The notes below the pieces were generated by a model. It had not been told where the DNA came from. It was given only the letters and a program-made list of their open reading frames with translations, and searched no databases. Position numbers and translations under genes: made by a program. Source: Desulfuromonas sp. SDB (GTDB lineage Bacteria; SDB-A). From it: a stretch of DNA of 14,629 nt. The DNA is taken from NCBI GenBank assembly GCA_001412365.1, contig LKUE01000223.1:1-14629 (forward strand). The letters run 5' to 3'. Below are positions 1 through 7,345 of this stretch, one piece after another (position 1 is the stretch's first letter; each line of letters opens with the position of its first letter).

Positions 1-858
1 CAAAAAAAATTCAAACAAGCTGAAAGATATATTGAGATATACCGGTCAAAAATTGACTATGATAAATTTTATAAATGGGATCACCGAAAACAAAACACTA
101 CCCATATTTCAATTATAATTGTTACCTATAATGCCGGCGAAAAATTGCTTAGTTGTCTGCATTCGCTATCCCATCAGAATTACGGTAATTTTGAGATTAT
201 TGTCGTGGATAATGGAAAAAATGAAGAAGTCCTGGAAAGTCTAAAAAAATTTCCAGTATTTTACATTAGAACACCCCAAAACCTTTTGTTATCAGAGGGA
301 CGCAATATTGGAGTTCACTTTTCCCGGGCTGATATCATCGCCTTTTTAGATGATGATGCCACTGTAAATTCAGATTATATTAATTCAATTATCCGTGCTT
401 TTCAAAAATACAGCATTCATGCACTACGAGGGAAAGTTCTGCCCCAAAGCCAACCCCAAAATGAAGATATCAGCCATTACGATATGGGAAACACCCCCTT
501 TCCCTCCATTATCAATACTGAGGGGAATTCAGCTTTTTTAAAACAAACCTTTTTAAACTGCCTGGGGATGAATCCTCTTTTATTTGGCCATGAAGGGTGG
601 GAATTATCCTGCAAGATAATTAAAAAACACGGGTATTCTGCAACCTTGTATTGGCCTCAGACCGTAATTTACCATGATTTCAGCAGAGATCCGGTAAAAA
701 TTAATGCTAAAAATAATCGCCATGCACTAATGACCAGTTATATAAAAAAAAGAGTTCCCGGAGCAAAGAAAATTCGCAAGGCGATGAAGAAATTTTATGA
801 AAATGATCAGGCAAAAATTAGAGCATCATCCAGATTAATTTTAAAAGATAACAGTTAA
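1..858 (+). CDS. GT2-family glycosyltransferase (5' end outside window)
   Basis: The reading frame is open from the first base, so 285 residues of a larger protein are visible. A TTG at 145 is not the start: upstream in the same frame lies the classic GT-A first strand (SIIIVTYNAGEKLLSCL), followed by EIIVVDNG and the metal/nucleotide-sugar binding triad AFLDDDA (DxD). A later GHEGWELS segment matches the ED-type acceptor/catalytic region of GT2 enzymes. Known role of the family: inverting transfer of a sugar from a nucleotide-sugar donor, here probably at the cytoplasmic face during surface glycan synthesis. It is followed after 4 bp by the next glycosyltransferase gene, so the four genes are likely co-transcribed. 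Donor and acceptor cannot be inferred. The visible frame is intact. Confidence 0.88.
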   Translation, partial: QKKFKQAERYIEIYRSKIDYDKFYKWDHRKQNTTHISIIIVTYNAGEKLLSCLHSLSHQNYGNFEIIVVDNGKNEEVLESLKKFPVFYIRTPQNLLLSEGRNIGVHFSRADIIAFLDDDATVNSDYINSIIRAFQKYSIHALRGKVLPQSQPQNEDISHYDMGNTPFPSIINTEGNSAFLKQTFLNCLGMNPLLFGHEGWELSCKIIKKHGYSATLYWPQTVIYHDFSRDPVKINAKNNRHALMTSYIKKRVPGAKKIRKAMKKFYENDQAKIRASSRLILKDNS

Positions 859-862
859 ATTT

Positions 863-2002
863 ATGAACATTGCCTACATTCATACCGGTAAATGGCCCAG
901 CAATTCACCCAGTATCACTTTTACCACCTACAATGCTTTAGGCGCAGCGGAGGTTTTTGACTTTTTCTATTTTTTCATTAAAAAGAATTACCGGGGCAGT
1001 GCAGAGGAGGTATTCCGGGATAATTTTAACCAATGTAAACCCCCCAATTTAATCATGTGCCCTTTAAAAAACATATTTAATTCCAATAAAATTTATTTTC
1101 ACCGGGTAGCTGGAATTTTATCCGGTTTGATAAAACAGGGGAAATTAAATGCATTGATCACCAGGAATCCCGGTTTTCTGCCTTTTTTGATAAATTTAAA
1201 TCAAAAATACAATATACCTGTCTTCTATGAAACCCATGATTTCTTCACCGATGATAGCGGAAGACACAAGAAGTTCAATAGACATCAGAAAAAATATCAG
1301 GTTTTAGAACAAAAGTTTATTCCTAACCTGTCAGGAGTTATTTGTCTACAGAAACCTCAAATGAATCTATATAAAAAATATTATCCCGGTCAAAGATTTG
1401 TACTGGCTAGAACTGGAGTTCACCAAGTGTCTCCTGCTGATTTTAAGTTGAGAAAGTATCTGACCTACATTGGATCTTTAGACCAGCACAAGGGAGTTGG
1501 TACAGTGTTGGAGGCAGTAAAAATGTGTTCCAGAACAGATCTAGAAGTACTGATAATTGGAGGCAAACACAGACAGGAAATTGAACATTGGGAAAGAAAG
1601 TTAGTTAATAACTGTCTTTCCTCCCGGGTAACTGTAACCGGCTGGATAAATAAAAACAGATTGTCCCATTACTTAAATCAAACTTTGCTGGGAGTTATCC
1701 CCCTGGAGGATTCATTCTTTAACCGCTATTTAACCTCTCCGCTGAAATTGTTCGATTACTTGAGTCATGGTATCCCGGTAATTGCATCTGATTTAAATTC
1801 ATTGAGAGACATAATTGATGAAAATCGTACCGGTGTTTTTTTTAAACCCGGTGATCCGGAAAACCTTGCCCTGGAAATTGATAGGTTATATTCTGATAAA
1901 GAGCAGTTAATAACAATGAGTAACCATGCCCGGGCTAGAGCTGGTGAATTGACTTGGAAAAAAAGATCGGAAATTATAAGAGATTTCATCAATGAATTTT
2001 AA
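863..2002 (+). CDS. GT4-family glycosyltransferase (GT-B fold)
   Basis: A 379-residue protein of normal GT4 length. The N-terminal Rossmann half is divergent (MNIAYIHTGKWPS...). The C-terminal donor-binding half is clear from about residue 196: YIGSLDQHKG, VLIIGG, VTVTGWI, then SPLKLFDYLSHGIPVIASD and TGVFFKPGDPENLA. The usual glutamate of the E-x7-E motif appears as aspartate in KLFDYLSHG. Family knowledge: retaining transfer of a sugar from an NDP-sugar, typical of LPS, capsule or exopolysaccharide assembly. It starts 4 bp after the preceding glycosyltransferase and overlaps the next by 11 bp, supporting translational coupling in one operon. No strong Shine-Dalgarno is visible ahead of the ATG. 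The exact linkage made cannot be predicted. Confidence 0.88.
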   Translation: MNIAYIHTGKWPSNSPSITFTTYNALGAAEVFDFFYFFIKKNYRGSAEEVFRDNFNQCKPPNLIMCPLKNIFNSNKIYFHRVAGILSGLIKQGKLNALITRNPGFLPFLINLNQKYNIPVFYETHDFFTDDSGRHKKFNRHQKKYQVLEQKFIPNLSGVICLQKPQMNLYKKYYPGQRFVLARTGVHQVSPADFKLRKYLTYIGSLDQHKGVGTVLEAVKMCSRTDLEVLIIGGKHRQEIEHWERKLVNNCLSSRVTVTGWINKNRLSHYLNQTLLGVIPLEDSFFNRYLTSPLKLFDYLSHGIPVIASDLNSLRDIIDENRTGVFFKPGDPENLALEIDRLYSDKEQLITMSNHARARAGELTWKKRSEIIRDFINEF

Positions 2003-2756
2003 AAAAAACCAGCAACAGAAAATATCAGCAGTTATTATAACCAGAAACGAGCAGCAGAATATTGAAAGATGCCTTAATTCTCTGGATTGGGTTGATGAAA
2101 TTGTGGTTCTGGACTCGGGGTCAACCGATAAAACTAAAACTATCTGCCGGCAAAAAGGCTGCCGGGTAATATCTGCGCAATGGGTAAGCTTTGGGAGCAA
2201 CAAGCAAAAGGCGGTGGAAAATGCCTCCTATGACTGGATTCTATCTGTTGATGCGGATGAGCAGGTTTCTCCGGAATTAAAAAACCGGATCAGGGAACTG
2301 CTGGTTAAACCAACCTATTCAGCTTACCGTATAAAAAGGGAATCTTTTTACCTAGACCGGTTCATCAGGTATTGTTGGAAAAATGATTATCCGGTTAAAT
2401 TCTTCAATAGGCAAAAAGCTGCATTTAATTCTCAACAGGTTCATGAAACCGTAGACTTATGCGGTGAACTGGGAGTAATTGAACAACCTTTGTATCATTA
2501 TTCATATCTCTCCATATCATCCCATCTGTTGAAAATGGACCGGTATTCACAGATTACTTCGGAAGTGATGAAGAATGAGGGGAAAAGAGTTAATTTATTT
2601 TCGGTGTTCCTGAGATTTCACTTGATGTTCTTGAAAATGTACCTTCTTAAAAGAGGTTTTATGGATGGCAAATGGGGATTGATCCTCTCGTTTAATTCTG
2701 CCTATGGTGTTTTTCTGAAATATTTAAAACTGTGGGTTTCACAAAATCAAAACTAA
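1992..2756 (+). CDS. WaaE/KdtX-like GT2 glycosyltransferase
   Basis: A 254-residue protein opening with ISAVIITRNEQQNIERCLNS and EIVVLDSGSTDKT, with the DxD metal site at residues 87-89 (SVDADE). It also has VHETV near 150 and a GFMDGKWG segment near 222. This set is characteristic of the WaaE/KdtX branch of GT2, known for adding hexose to heptose in the LPS inner core; the family also includes related surface-glycan enzymes, so the precise acceptor is an inference. The start lies inside the last codons of the preceding gene (11-bp overlap). The ORF is intact and of typical length. The C-terminal third contains a hydrophobic, basic stretch (LFSVFLRFHLMFLKMYLLKRG) that may bind the membrane. 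Confidence 0.87.
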   Translation: MNFKKNQQQKISAVIITRNEQQNIERCLNSLDWVDEIVVLDSGSTDKTKTICRQKGCRVISAQWVSFGSNKQKAVENASYDWILSVDADEQVSPELKNRIRELLVKPTYSAYRIKRESFYLDRFIRYCWKNDYPVKFFNRQKAAFNSQQVHETVDLCGELGVIEQPLYHYSYLSISSHLLKMDRYSQITSEVMKNEGKRVNLFSVFLRFHLMFLKMYLLKRGFMDGKWGLILSFNSAYGVFLKYLKLWVSQNQN

Positions 2757-3846
2757 TCCGGGGATATTACATCTAGATACTGAATTCAGCTGGAGAGGCG
2801 GACAACAGCAGGCTTTTTTTCTGCATCAGAAATTTTTGGAAAGAAATATAAGGTCTGAATTTATTTGTCAGCCTGGATCAAAATTAGGTGAATATTTAGG
2901 TGTTAATAATTTGCCCTTTCACCCGGTTTCCATGAACAACGAGTTTGATTTATGGGCTTCCATAAAAATATCTCAATTCTGCAGAGCTAATGAAATTGAT
3001 GTAATTTTTCTTCATTCAGCTCATGCCCTTGCCTTAGGTCTTTACTGCAAATGGTTTTACCCTCATCTGAAGATTGTGGCGGTGAGAAGAGTTGATTTTA
3101 AAGTGAACAAGAATTTGTTCAGCAGATATAAATACAATTCAAGGAAGCTTGATCAGATAATCTGCATATCCAATTACATTAAACAGGTATTAATGGATTG
3201 CGGGGTGGATGAAAGTAAAATTTCGGTTATTCATGATGGGGTGTTGATGGATAGATATTATTTTCTGCCCTTTCCATCAAAAATAAAACAAAAGATGAAA
3301 ATACCCCCAACAAATATCGTGGTGGGTACAGTGGCAGCCATGGTTGGGCATAAAGATTACCCCAATTTGATTAATGCGGCGAGAAGGGTAATTGATGTTA
3401 ATCCCCAGGTTACTTTTGTTGCAGTGGGGGACGGACCGGACCGGGAACAAATTCACAGACTGGCTGAAATTAATAAATTAAAAAATAATTTTATTTTTAC
3501 CGGATTTATAGAGGAAATCGGACCATTATTTAAAATCTTTGATATCTTCGTTTTAGCTTCCCAGCAAGAAGGTTTAGGTTCTTCTGTTTTAGATGCCAAG
3601 GCTGCAGGATTACCCGTAGTGGGTACAGATGCGGGGGGAATACCGGAGATCATACAGCCAGGGGAAGATGGAATAATTGTTCCCAGAAGAAGTCCTCAGA
3701 AATTAGCTGAAGCAATTTTAAAGCTAGTCTCAGATGAAAAATTAAGAAAAAAAATGGGAAAGCAGGCGAGATTAAATGCCAGAAAATTCAGTGTTTGCAA
3801 CAATGTTGAAAAAAATATTAGATTATTTGAAAGACTTCTGAGTTAA
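2746..3846 (+). CDS. GT4-family glycosyltransferase with no standard start codon
   Basis: GT-B enzyme. The frame is open from just after a stop at 2725-2727. The conserved N-terminus (ILHLDTEFSWRGGQQQAF, typical of this GT4 subfamily) is encoded at 2764-2817, yet no in-frame ATG, GTG or TTG precedes it; the first is TTG at 2836, inside the fold. I place the start at ATC 2746 (then KTNPGILHLD), overlapping the previous gene's end, as the best of poor options. Downstream motifs are intact: ICISNYIK, VIHDGV, VGTVAAMVGHKDYPNLI, VAVGDGPD, FTGF, and EGLGSSVLDAKAAGLPVVGTDAGGIPE, where E-x7-D replaces E-x7-E. It ends the glycosyltransferase operon. A sequencing error, a very rare start codon or a decayed start are all possible. 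Confidence 0.82.
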   Translation: MKTNPGILHLDTEFSWRGGQQQAFFLHQKFLERNIRSEFICQPGSKLGEYLGVNNLPFHPVSMNNEFDLWASIKISQFCRANEIDVIFLHSAHALALGLYCKWFYPHLKIVAVRRVDFKVNKNLFSRYKYNSRKLDQIICISNYIKQVLMDCGVDESKISVIHDGVLMDRYYFLPFPSKIKQKMKIPPTNIVVGTVAAMVGHKDYPNLINAARRVIDVNPQVTFVAVGDGPDREQIHRLAEINKLKNNFIFTGFIEEIGPLFKIFDIFVLASQQEGLGSSVLDAKAAGLPVVGTDAGGIPEIIQPGEDGIIVPRRSPQKLAEAILKLVSDEKLRKKMGKQARLNARKFSVCNNVEKNIRLFERLLS

Positions 3847-3867
3847 TTATTATGGAGTAATTTTTTT
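3845..3867 (+). terminator. Weak candidate terminator after the glycosyltransferase operon
   Basis: A five-base-pair stem (AATTA at 3845-3849, TAATT at 3858-3862) runs straight into seven T residues. The stem is short and contains only A-T pairs, so efficiency would be low. Its placement at the stop codon of the last glycosyltransferase gene, before a gene with its own strong ribosome binding site, is the main support. Confidence 0.22.
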
Positions 3868-3934
3868 GTATTATTTCAGTTACAATATCATTTGTAGATA
3901 GTTTGGGGGCGGTAATTTTATAAAGGAGCGGCGA

Positions 3935-4465
3935 ATGGTTTTTAGAAGTGATCAGGTTGAGCTTCAAACAGCTTTTGATTTCACCACGGATGATCTTTAT
4001 GCAAATAAGAACGGTATGATTACTCCCCATCAGGAGGTGAAATTAAAATCATGGAGTAATAAAATGATTCAGAAAAAAATGCTGGCTTATCTTTTAAATA
4101 TAGGGATTATAGGTGCAGTTGCTTATTTTTATATCTATAAGAGTAATCGCCCCCTCAATGAAATCACCTCTTACCTGCCCATTATGGTTTTTGCAGGGGC
4201 ATTAATCATATCCGTAGTTATGAGGTTCTATTTCACCAGGAATCTACGTTCCGGAAAAATATCTTCTACTCTGGGAGTGCCCAAAAGCACTAATTATAAT
4301 ACTAAAAAATACACCAAATCCTCATCCAGGATAATTTCTATGGACAACACCAGATTTTACCTGACTCCCCAGCAGTTTGATTCCATTGACTTTGACTGTC
4401 AGTATCAGCTTTATTATATAAAAAGTTCCCCTTATAGTGTAATTTTATCAATTGAAAAATTGTAA
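3935..4465 (+). CDS. Two-helix membrane protein of unknown function
   Basis: A 176-residue protein whose ATG follows a strong Shine-Dalgarno (AAAGGAG at 3921-3927, 7 nt spacing). It has a soluble N-terminus with DDLYANKNGMITPHQ (an N-x-x-G-x-(I/L)-(S/T)-x-x-Q pattern that I have seen in uncharacterised membrane proteins), two hydrophobic helices at about residues 49-68 and 79-98 with a short loop, and a basic C-terminal soluble domain ending FDCQYQLYYIKSSPYSVILSIEKL. The ending, a compact strand-rich tail with a tyrosine pair and LSIE, resembles a small ligand or lipid-facing module, but I cannot name a family. Both soluble parts probably lie in the cytoplasm. It sits 88 bp after the glycosyltransferase operon and 24 bp before the CoA-transferase gene, so it may be co-transcribed with the latter. 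Function unknown. Confidence 0.75.
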   Translation: MVFRSDQVELQTAFDFTTDDLYANKNGMITPHQEVKLKSWSNKMIQKKMLAYLLNIGIIGAVAYFYIYKSNRPLNEITSYLPIMVFAGALIISVVMRFYFTRNLRSGKISSTLGVPKSTNYNTKKYTKSSSRIISMDNTRFYLTPQQFDSIDFDCQYQLYYIKSSPYSVILSIEKL

Positions 4466-4489
4466 ACATCTGTAACCGGGAGTATTAAT

Positions 4490-5881
4490 TTGCCGGAAGT
4501 AATAAAATTAGATGAACTTGGAGAAGTGATATTTTCTAAATTTAAGCATAAAGCTGAAATAACCATTTATCTCGGTTCTAATGCCGCAACCCCTACCTCC
4601 TCTATTATTTCTTTATCTGAAGCGATCCGGCAAAAAAAATCTAAAATTCCCTTTATTCAAATAATTCACATATTGATGCAGGGACCATTGCCTTATGCCG
4701 GAGAGGAATTTCAGGATAAGGTTATGACTTATTCATTGTTCTCAGGTCCGGACATCCGCAGGGAAGCTAACCTGGGAAGAGTGTTCTATCTGCCTTGCAG
4801 TTTAGCCAATATTCCTGGTTTGATAGGCAAAGGCAGGAGATTTCAACCGGATGTGGTTATTGCCAAAATTACCAGAAATGAGTACACCGGAGAATACAGT
4901 TTAGGTTTGTCTCTGGAAGCAATTTACACCGCTATTGAATCCGGTGGTATTTTTATTGGCGAACTCGATTCCAGAATGCCATTCACCTATGGGCAAAGTG
5001 TAATTTCAGAACAGCAGATAGATTTTATCATTGAAGATCAGGAAATAAAGCCAATTTATGATTTTCCCGCTCCGGATTTTGATAATTTAAATTCCCAGGA
5101 AAGAAAAATTGGGAAATTAATTAGTGAATATTTTATTGAAGATGGAACCACCCTTCAGGTGGGTATTGGTAGAATTCCCGATGCAGTGGTAGCTACCATT
5201 AAGGAATCAAATTTTAATGATCTGGGAATTCAAACCGAACTGTATGGTGACGGTTTAATGCATCTTCAAAAATTGGGGATTGTCAACAATACAAAGAAAA
5301 AACTGGACCCTGAATACAGTACTACCAGTTTGATAATGGGATCAGAAGAATTATATAAATTTGTTAATTTACGCGCAGGAATACAGATGAGATCCTGTGA
5401 CTACACTAATTGTGCTGATAATATTAGAAGGAATTCCCCCTTTGTGTCAATCAACACCGCCATGGGCATTGATCTGTTTGGGAATGTTTGGGCTGATTTT
5501 GTAGATACTCAGCACTACTACAGCGGAGTGGGAGGACAACCTGATTTCATAAGGGCATTGAGTGATCCCTGTTTCGGAATCCCCATTATTGCCATGACCA
5601 GCACCACGGGCAAGGGGAAGTCTAAAATAGTTAAAGAACATCCTCCGGGGATTGATTTAACTGCTTGTGCTTTTGATGGTATAGTTCTGGTCAATGAATT
5701 CGGTATTGCTGATTTAAGAGGTTTGACCATTGGAGAAAGAGCTTTGGCAATTGCTCATCTTGCTCATCCTGAGTACAGAGATGAATTAGTTAAGTATGTA
5801 TGGGAAACATCCCGGTTTACAAAACCTCATCATTGGAAAAAATCAAAGCCACCCCGGGGAATAATATACCCGGAACAATGA
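4490..5881 (+). CDS. Acetyl-CoA hydrolase/transferase family CoA-transferase
   Basis: A 463-residue protein with both halves of the acetyl-CoA hydrolase/transferase (Cat1/AbfT-type) family. The catalytic glutamate, which forms the glutamyl-CoA thioester, is Glu250 in GIQTELYGDGL. The C-terminal CoA-binding signature is SGVGGQPDF (residues 345-353), followed by STTGKGKSKIV, the VNEFGIADLRG segment and GERALAIAHLAHPEYR. Closest-looking relatives transfer CoA between acetate and acids such as 4-hydroxybutyrate or butyrate, a fermentative role in the cytoplasm; the substrate here cannot be set from motifs. The start is TTG at 4490, 7 nt after GGGAG; no ATG fits the family N-terminus better. It is followed after 6 bp by the DUF2905 gene, suggesting co-transcription. 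Confidence 0.88.
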   Translation: MPEVIKLDELGEVIFSKFKHKAEITIYLGSNAATPTSSIISLSEAIRQKKSKIPFIQIIHILMQGPLPYAGEEFQDKVMTYSLFSGPDIRREANLGRVFYLPCSLANIPGLIGKGRRFQPDVVIAKITRNEYTGEYSLGLSLEAIYTAIESGGIFIGELDSRMPFTYGQSVISEQQIDFIIEDQEIKPIYDFPAPDFDNLNSQERKIGKLISEYFIEDGTTLQVGIGRIPDAVVATIKESNFNDLGIQTELYGDGLMHLQKLGIVNNTKKKLDPEYSTTSLIMGSEELYKFVNLRAGIQMRSCDYTNCADNIRRNSPFVSINTAMGIDLFGNVWADFVDTQHYYSGVGGQPDFIRALSDPCFGIPIIAMTSTTGKGKSKIVKEHPPGIDLTACAFDGIVLVNEFGIADLRGLTIGERALAIAHLAHPEYRDELVKYVWETSRFTKPHHWKKSKPPRGIIYPEQ

Positions 5882-5887
5882 GTTGAT

Positions 5888-6109
5888 ATGACCGCACGTT
5901 GGTTAATTATTATAGGAATTTTGTTGATAGGACTTGGTTTGAGTTTTCATTTCGCTCCCTGGCTGTTCAACTGGTTTGGCAAATTACCCGGCGATATCAG
6001 AATTGACACTGACAACTTTAAGTTCTATCTGCCTTTAGGTTCAATGATTGTTATCAGTATTGTTTTAAGTTTAGTGTTGACTTTAATTTTCAGCTTTTTC
6101 AAATCCTAA
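5888..6109 (+). CDS. DUF2905 family small membrane protein
   Basis: A 73-residue protein with two hydrophobic helices (residues 4-24 and about 49-70) flanking the conserved GKLPGDIRID...FYLPLGSMIVIS core that defines DUF2905. Members are about 70 residues long and have no assigned function, so none is given here. It is probably an inner-membrane hairpin. It begins 6 bp after the CoA-transferase stop and is likely translated from the same transcript. This is the last gene of the AT-rich backbone before the cassette-like region. Confidence 0.88.
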   Translation: MTARWLIIIGILLIGLGLSFHFAPWLFNWFGKLPGDIRIDTDNFKFYLPLGSMIVISIVLSLVLTLIFSFFKS

Positions 6110-6124
6110 ACTGATTTAAAAATA

Positions 6125-6152
6125 TTTTACTTAGAGAATGGGAATTTATAAT
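6125..6152 (+). promoter_or_regulatory. Candidate sigma-70-like promoter
   Basis: TTTTAC at 6125-6130 and a perfect TATAAT at 6147-6152 are separated by 16 bp. It lies just after the DUF2905 stop and about 30 bp before the start of a short ORF with a good ribosome binding site. AT-rich DNA produces such matches by chance, so confidence is limited. Confidence 0.35.
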
Positions 6153-6180
6153 TTAGGTGATGAAGAAAGGAAGATAAAGT

Positions 6181-6267
6181 ATGGCAGAAGATGAATTTAA
6201 ATTTTTTGTATTGTCTTCTATCAATTCAAAGAACAGCCCTCATGTCAGAAGACAAAGGATATTATAA
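6181..6267 (+). CDS. 28-residue ORF, unknown or remnant
   Basis: ATG at 6181 is preceded by AAGGAAG (6167-6173, 7 nt spacing) and by a plausible promoter at 6125-6152, an arrangement better than many full genes nearby. The peptide starts MAEDEFKFFVLSS and ends with a basic run HVRRQRIL before TAA. I do not recognise it. It may be a short regulatory or leader peptide, or the surviving N-terminus of a backbone gene truncated when foreign DNA entered to its right; translation past the stop in this frame meets another stop almost at once. The inverted repeat 6211-6219/6247-6255 lies wholly inside it. Confidence 0.3.
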   Translation: MAEDEFKFFVLSSINSKNSPHVRRQRIL

Positions 6268-6352
6268 ATTTGCTGAATTTGAATCCTGATAAACATAAAA
6301 AGGCCAGAAATCCTTGTGTACAAATAAATTTGTTCGATTTATAATTTTATTC

Positions 6353-6380
6353 TTAAGACACTAATACGGTAAAATATATA
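6353..6380 (+). promoter_or_regulatory. Weak promoter candidate upstream of the cassette array
   Basis: TTAAGA (6353-6358) and TATATA (6375-6380) with 16 bp between them, pointing toward the cassettes. If functional it could act like an integron Pc promoter, but both boxes are imperfect and lie in AT-rich DNA. A perfect TATAAT at 6340-6345 is a competing -10 whose nearest -35-like sequence (TTGTGT, 6314-6319) is 20 bp away, too far to be convincing. Confidence 0.22.
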
Positions 6381-6403
6381 TGTTGCAAGCGCGCTGCGCA
6401 CGC

Positions 6404-6551
6404 CGACAACGCTCGAATCGAGCAAACTCCAATGAACTTGTCGCCGCGCGCTGATTCGCGAGCGACAACAAGTCATTGGAGCGGAAATGTTCGTCGCTTA
6501 CAGACTTGCGGTCTGACGCTCCGGGCATGCCGCTCAACTCGGCCGTTAGGA
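6404..6551 (+). repeat. attC-like recombination site 1
   Basis: The right end is an R' box GTTAGGA (6545-6551), with predicted cleavage after G6545. The L' arm CCGCTCAA (6530-6537) pairs with TTGGAGCGG (6476-6484) except for one extra G, the extrahelical-base signature of attC bottom strands. The matching left AAC is at 6467-6469 (CGACAAC), giving an 89-nt core at 6463-6551. The same CGACAAC box also occurs at 6404-6410, followed by an arm at 6408-6423 that pairs partly with the right end, allowing a 148-nt alternative. Inner hairpin: CAGAC...GTCTG near 6501-6515. The L'-spacer-R' text GCTCAACTCGGCCGTTAG is very like classical 59-base elements. Confidence 0.72.
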
Positions 6552-6563
6552 CTTAAGTATAAA

Positions 6564-7256
6564 ATGGCAACATTTGATGTAATAGAAACAAAAATTACAA
6601 ATATCAAATCCATTATGCTTGCTTACTCGACCGATGGCAGAACCAACGACCAGCCACAACAGTATCAAGAGGTATATATAGAGCTTGATATTCTATTAGA
6701 AGATGCAGGCTATGCTAACCCAAACAAGTATAAGACTATCGAACAATTCTGGAAAGATTGCGGTGAAACTTGGGCATCGCGAAGAGAGCTTATTGGGAAC
6801 ATATATGCTGATATTCTTTTTGATATTGGCAGGAAAAAGAAAAAATTGAAAGAACCGCGAAATTGGAAAAATGCAAATGATTCTTTAACCGATAAGCTTT
6901 CCCCCGTCAGGTCGCAATGGTTAAAAGCAATGAATTTTATCCATGCCTCACCACCGGACTATGAAAATTCGATTAAGGAGTCAGTTAATTCGATTGAATC
7001 CTGTCTAATGATATTGCTGAACCAGCCAAAAGGAACGCTTGGAAAGTTGATAAAAAATCAAGAGGTTGATGCTGATATTGGTAAAATAATTAGTCAAGTT
7101 TATGGTCTCTGTAGTGACAAAGATTTTGTACGCCATGGTGGTACACGGAATCAGTCAATTGGAAAATTCGAAGCTGAGTTCTTTTTAGATTTTGCTGCAT
7201 CATCTATTATTTATATAAAAGGGAAATTAACCGAATGTCCTGACAAGGCAAATTAA
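6564..7256 (+). CDS. Cassette 1: Abi_C/HEPN-like putative abortive-infection protein
   Basis: A 230-residue protein. The start is ATG 6564, 18 nt inside the cassette; extension to an upstream ATG at 6432 would translate the attC site and is rejected. The C-terminal half (from about residue 132) follows the helical pattern of abortive-infection C-terminal/DUF7014-type HEPN domains: YENSIKESVNSIESCLMILL, TLGKLIK, then SDKDFVRHGGT with Arg190-His191 and FEAEFFLDFAASSIIYI. The N-terminal half is helical, basic (GRKKKKLKEP) and unrecognised. Known relatives are phage-defence or toxin RNases or RNA-binding domains; whether this one is catalytic is uncertain because the usual R-x4-6-H spacing is not clear. 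Its TAA lies inside the left box of the next attC. Confidence 0.72.
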   Translation: MATFDVIETKITNIKSIMLAYSTDGRTNDQPQQYQEVYIELDILLEDAGYANPNKYKTIEQFWKDCGETWASRRELIGNIYADILFDIGRKKKKLKEPRNWKNANDSLTDKLSPVRSQWLKAMNFIHASPPDYENSIKESVNSIESCLMILLNQPKGTLGKLIKNQEVDADIGKIISQVYGLCSDKDFVRHGGTRNQSIGKFEAEFFLDFAASSIIYIKGKLTECPDKAN

Positions 7257-7299
7257 CTCGAATGCAAATTCCAATGCGCTCCATTTGCATCGGTTATTT
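7251..7299 (+). repeat. attC-like recombination site 2 (short)
   Basis: A compact 49-nt palindrome: left box AATTAAC (7251-7257), left arm CGAATGCAAAT (7259-7269), 13-nt loop, right arm ATTTGCATCG (7283-7292), right box GTTATTT (7293-7299). The arms pair over 10 bp with a single extra A on the left side, matching the extrahelical base seen in attC sites. The central spacers are shorter than in classical sites, so this could be a degenerate attC. The stop codon of the first cassette ORF (7254-7256) lies inside the left box. Confidence 0.65.
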
Positions 7300-7345
7300 G
7301 CAGCGATAAAATGATAAGAGATCATGACATATGAGGATAAAGACA

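Larger units (their letters stand above)
6110..6462. other. Gene-poor junction between backbone and cassette region
   Basis: AT-rich DNA as far as about 6382, then an abrupt switch to GC-rich palindromic DNA (GCGCGCTGCGCACGCCG). It holds a 28-codon ORF, two promoter-like pairs, a perfect TATAAT at 6340-6345 without a well-spaced -35, a 9-bp perfect inverted repeat (TTGTCTTCT at 6211-6219, AGAAGACAA at 6247-6255) and a 13-nt perfect palindrome around 6411-6423 (GCTCGA-A-TCGAGC). No integrase gene or recognisable attI site was found here. The composition break near 6383 is the likely left edge of acquired DNA. Confidence 0.55.

Noticed and set aside
145-858. First glycosyltransferase starting at TTG 145
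   Set aside because: The frame is open from base 1 and encodes the conserved SIIIVTYNAGEK strand before 145, so the true start is left of the window.
6211-6255. 9-bp inverted repeat as a transcription terminator
   Set aside because: The 27-nt loop is long, the stem is not GC-rich and no T-run follows; it remains only a curiosity inside the small ORF.
6432-6563. N-terminal extension of the first cassette gene from ATG 6432
   Set aside because: The extension would translate attC site 1 (Arg- and Ser-rich, GC-rich, no family similarity); ATG 6564 just inside the cassette fits better.
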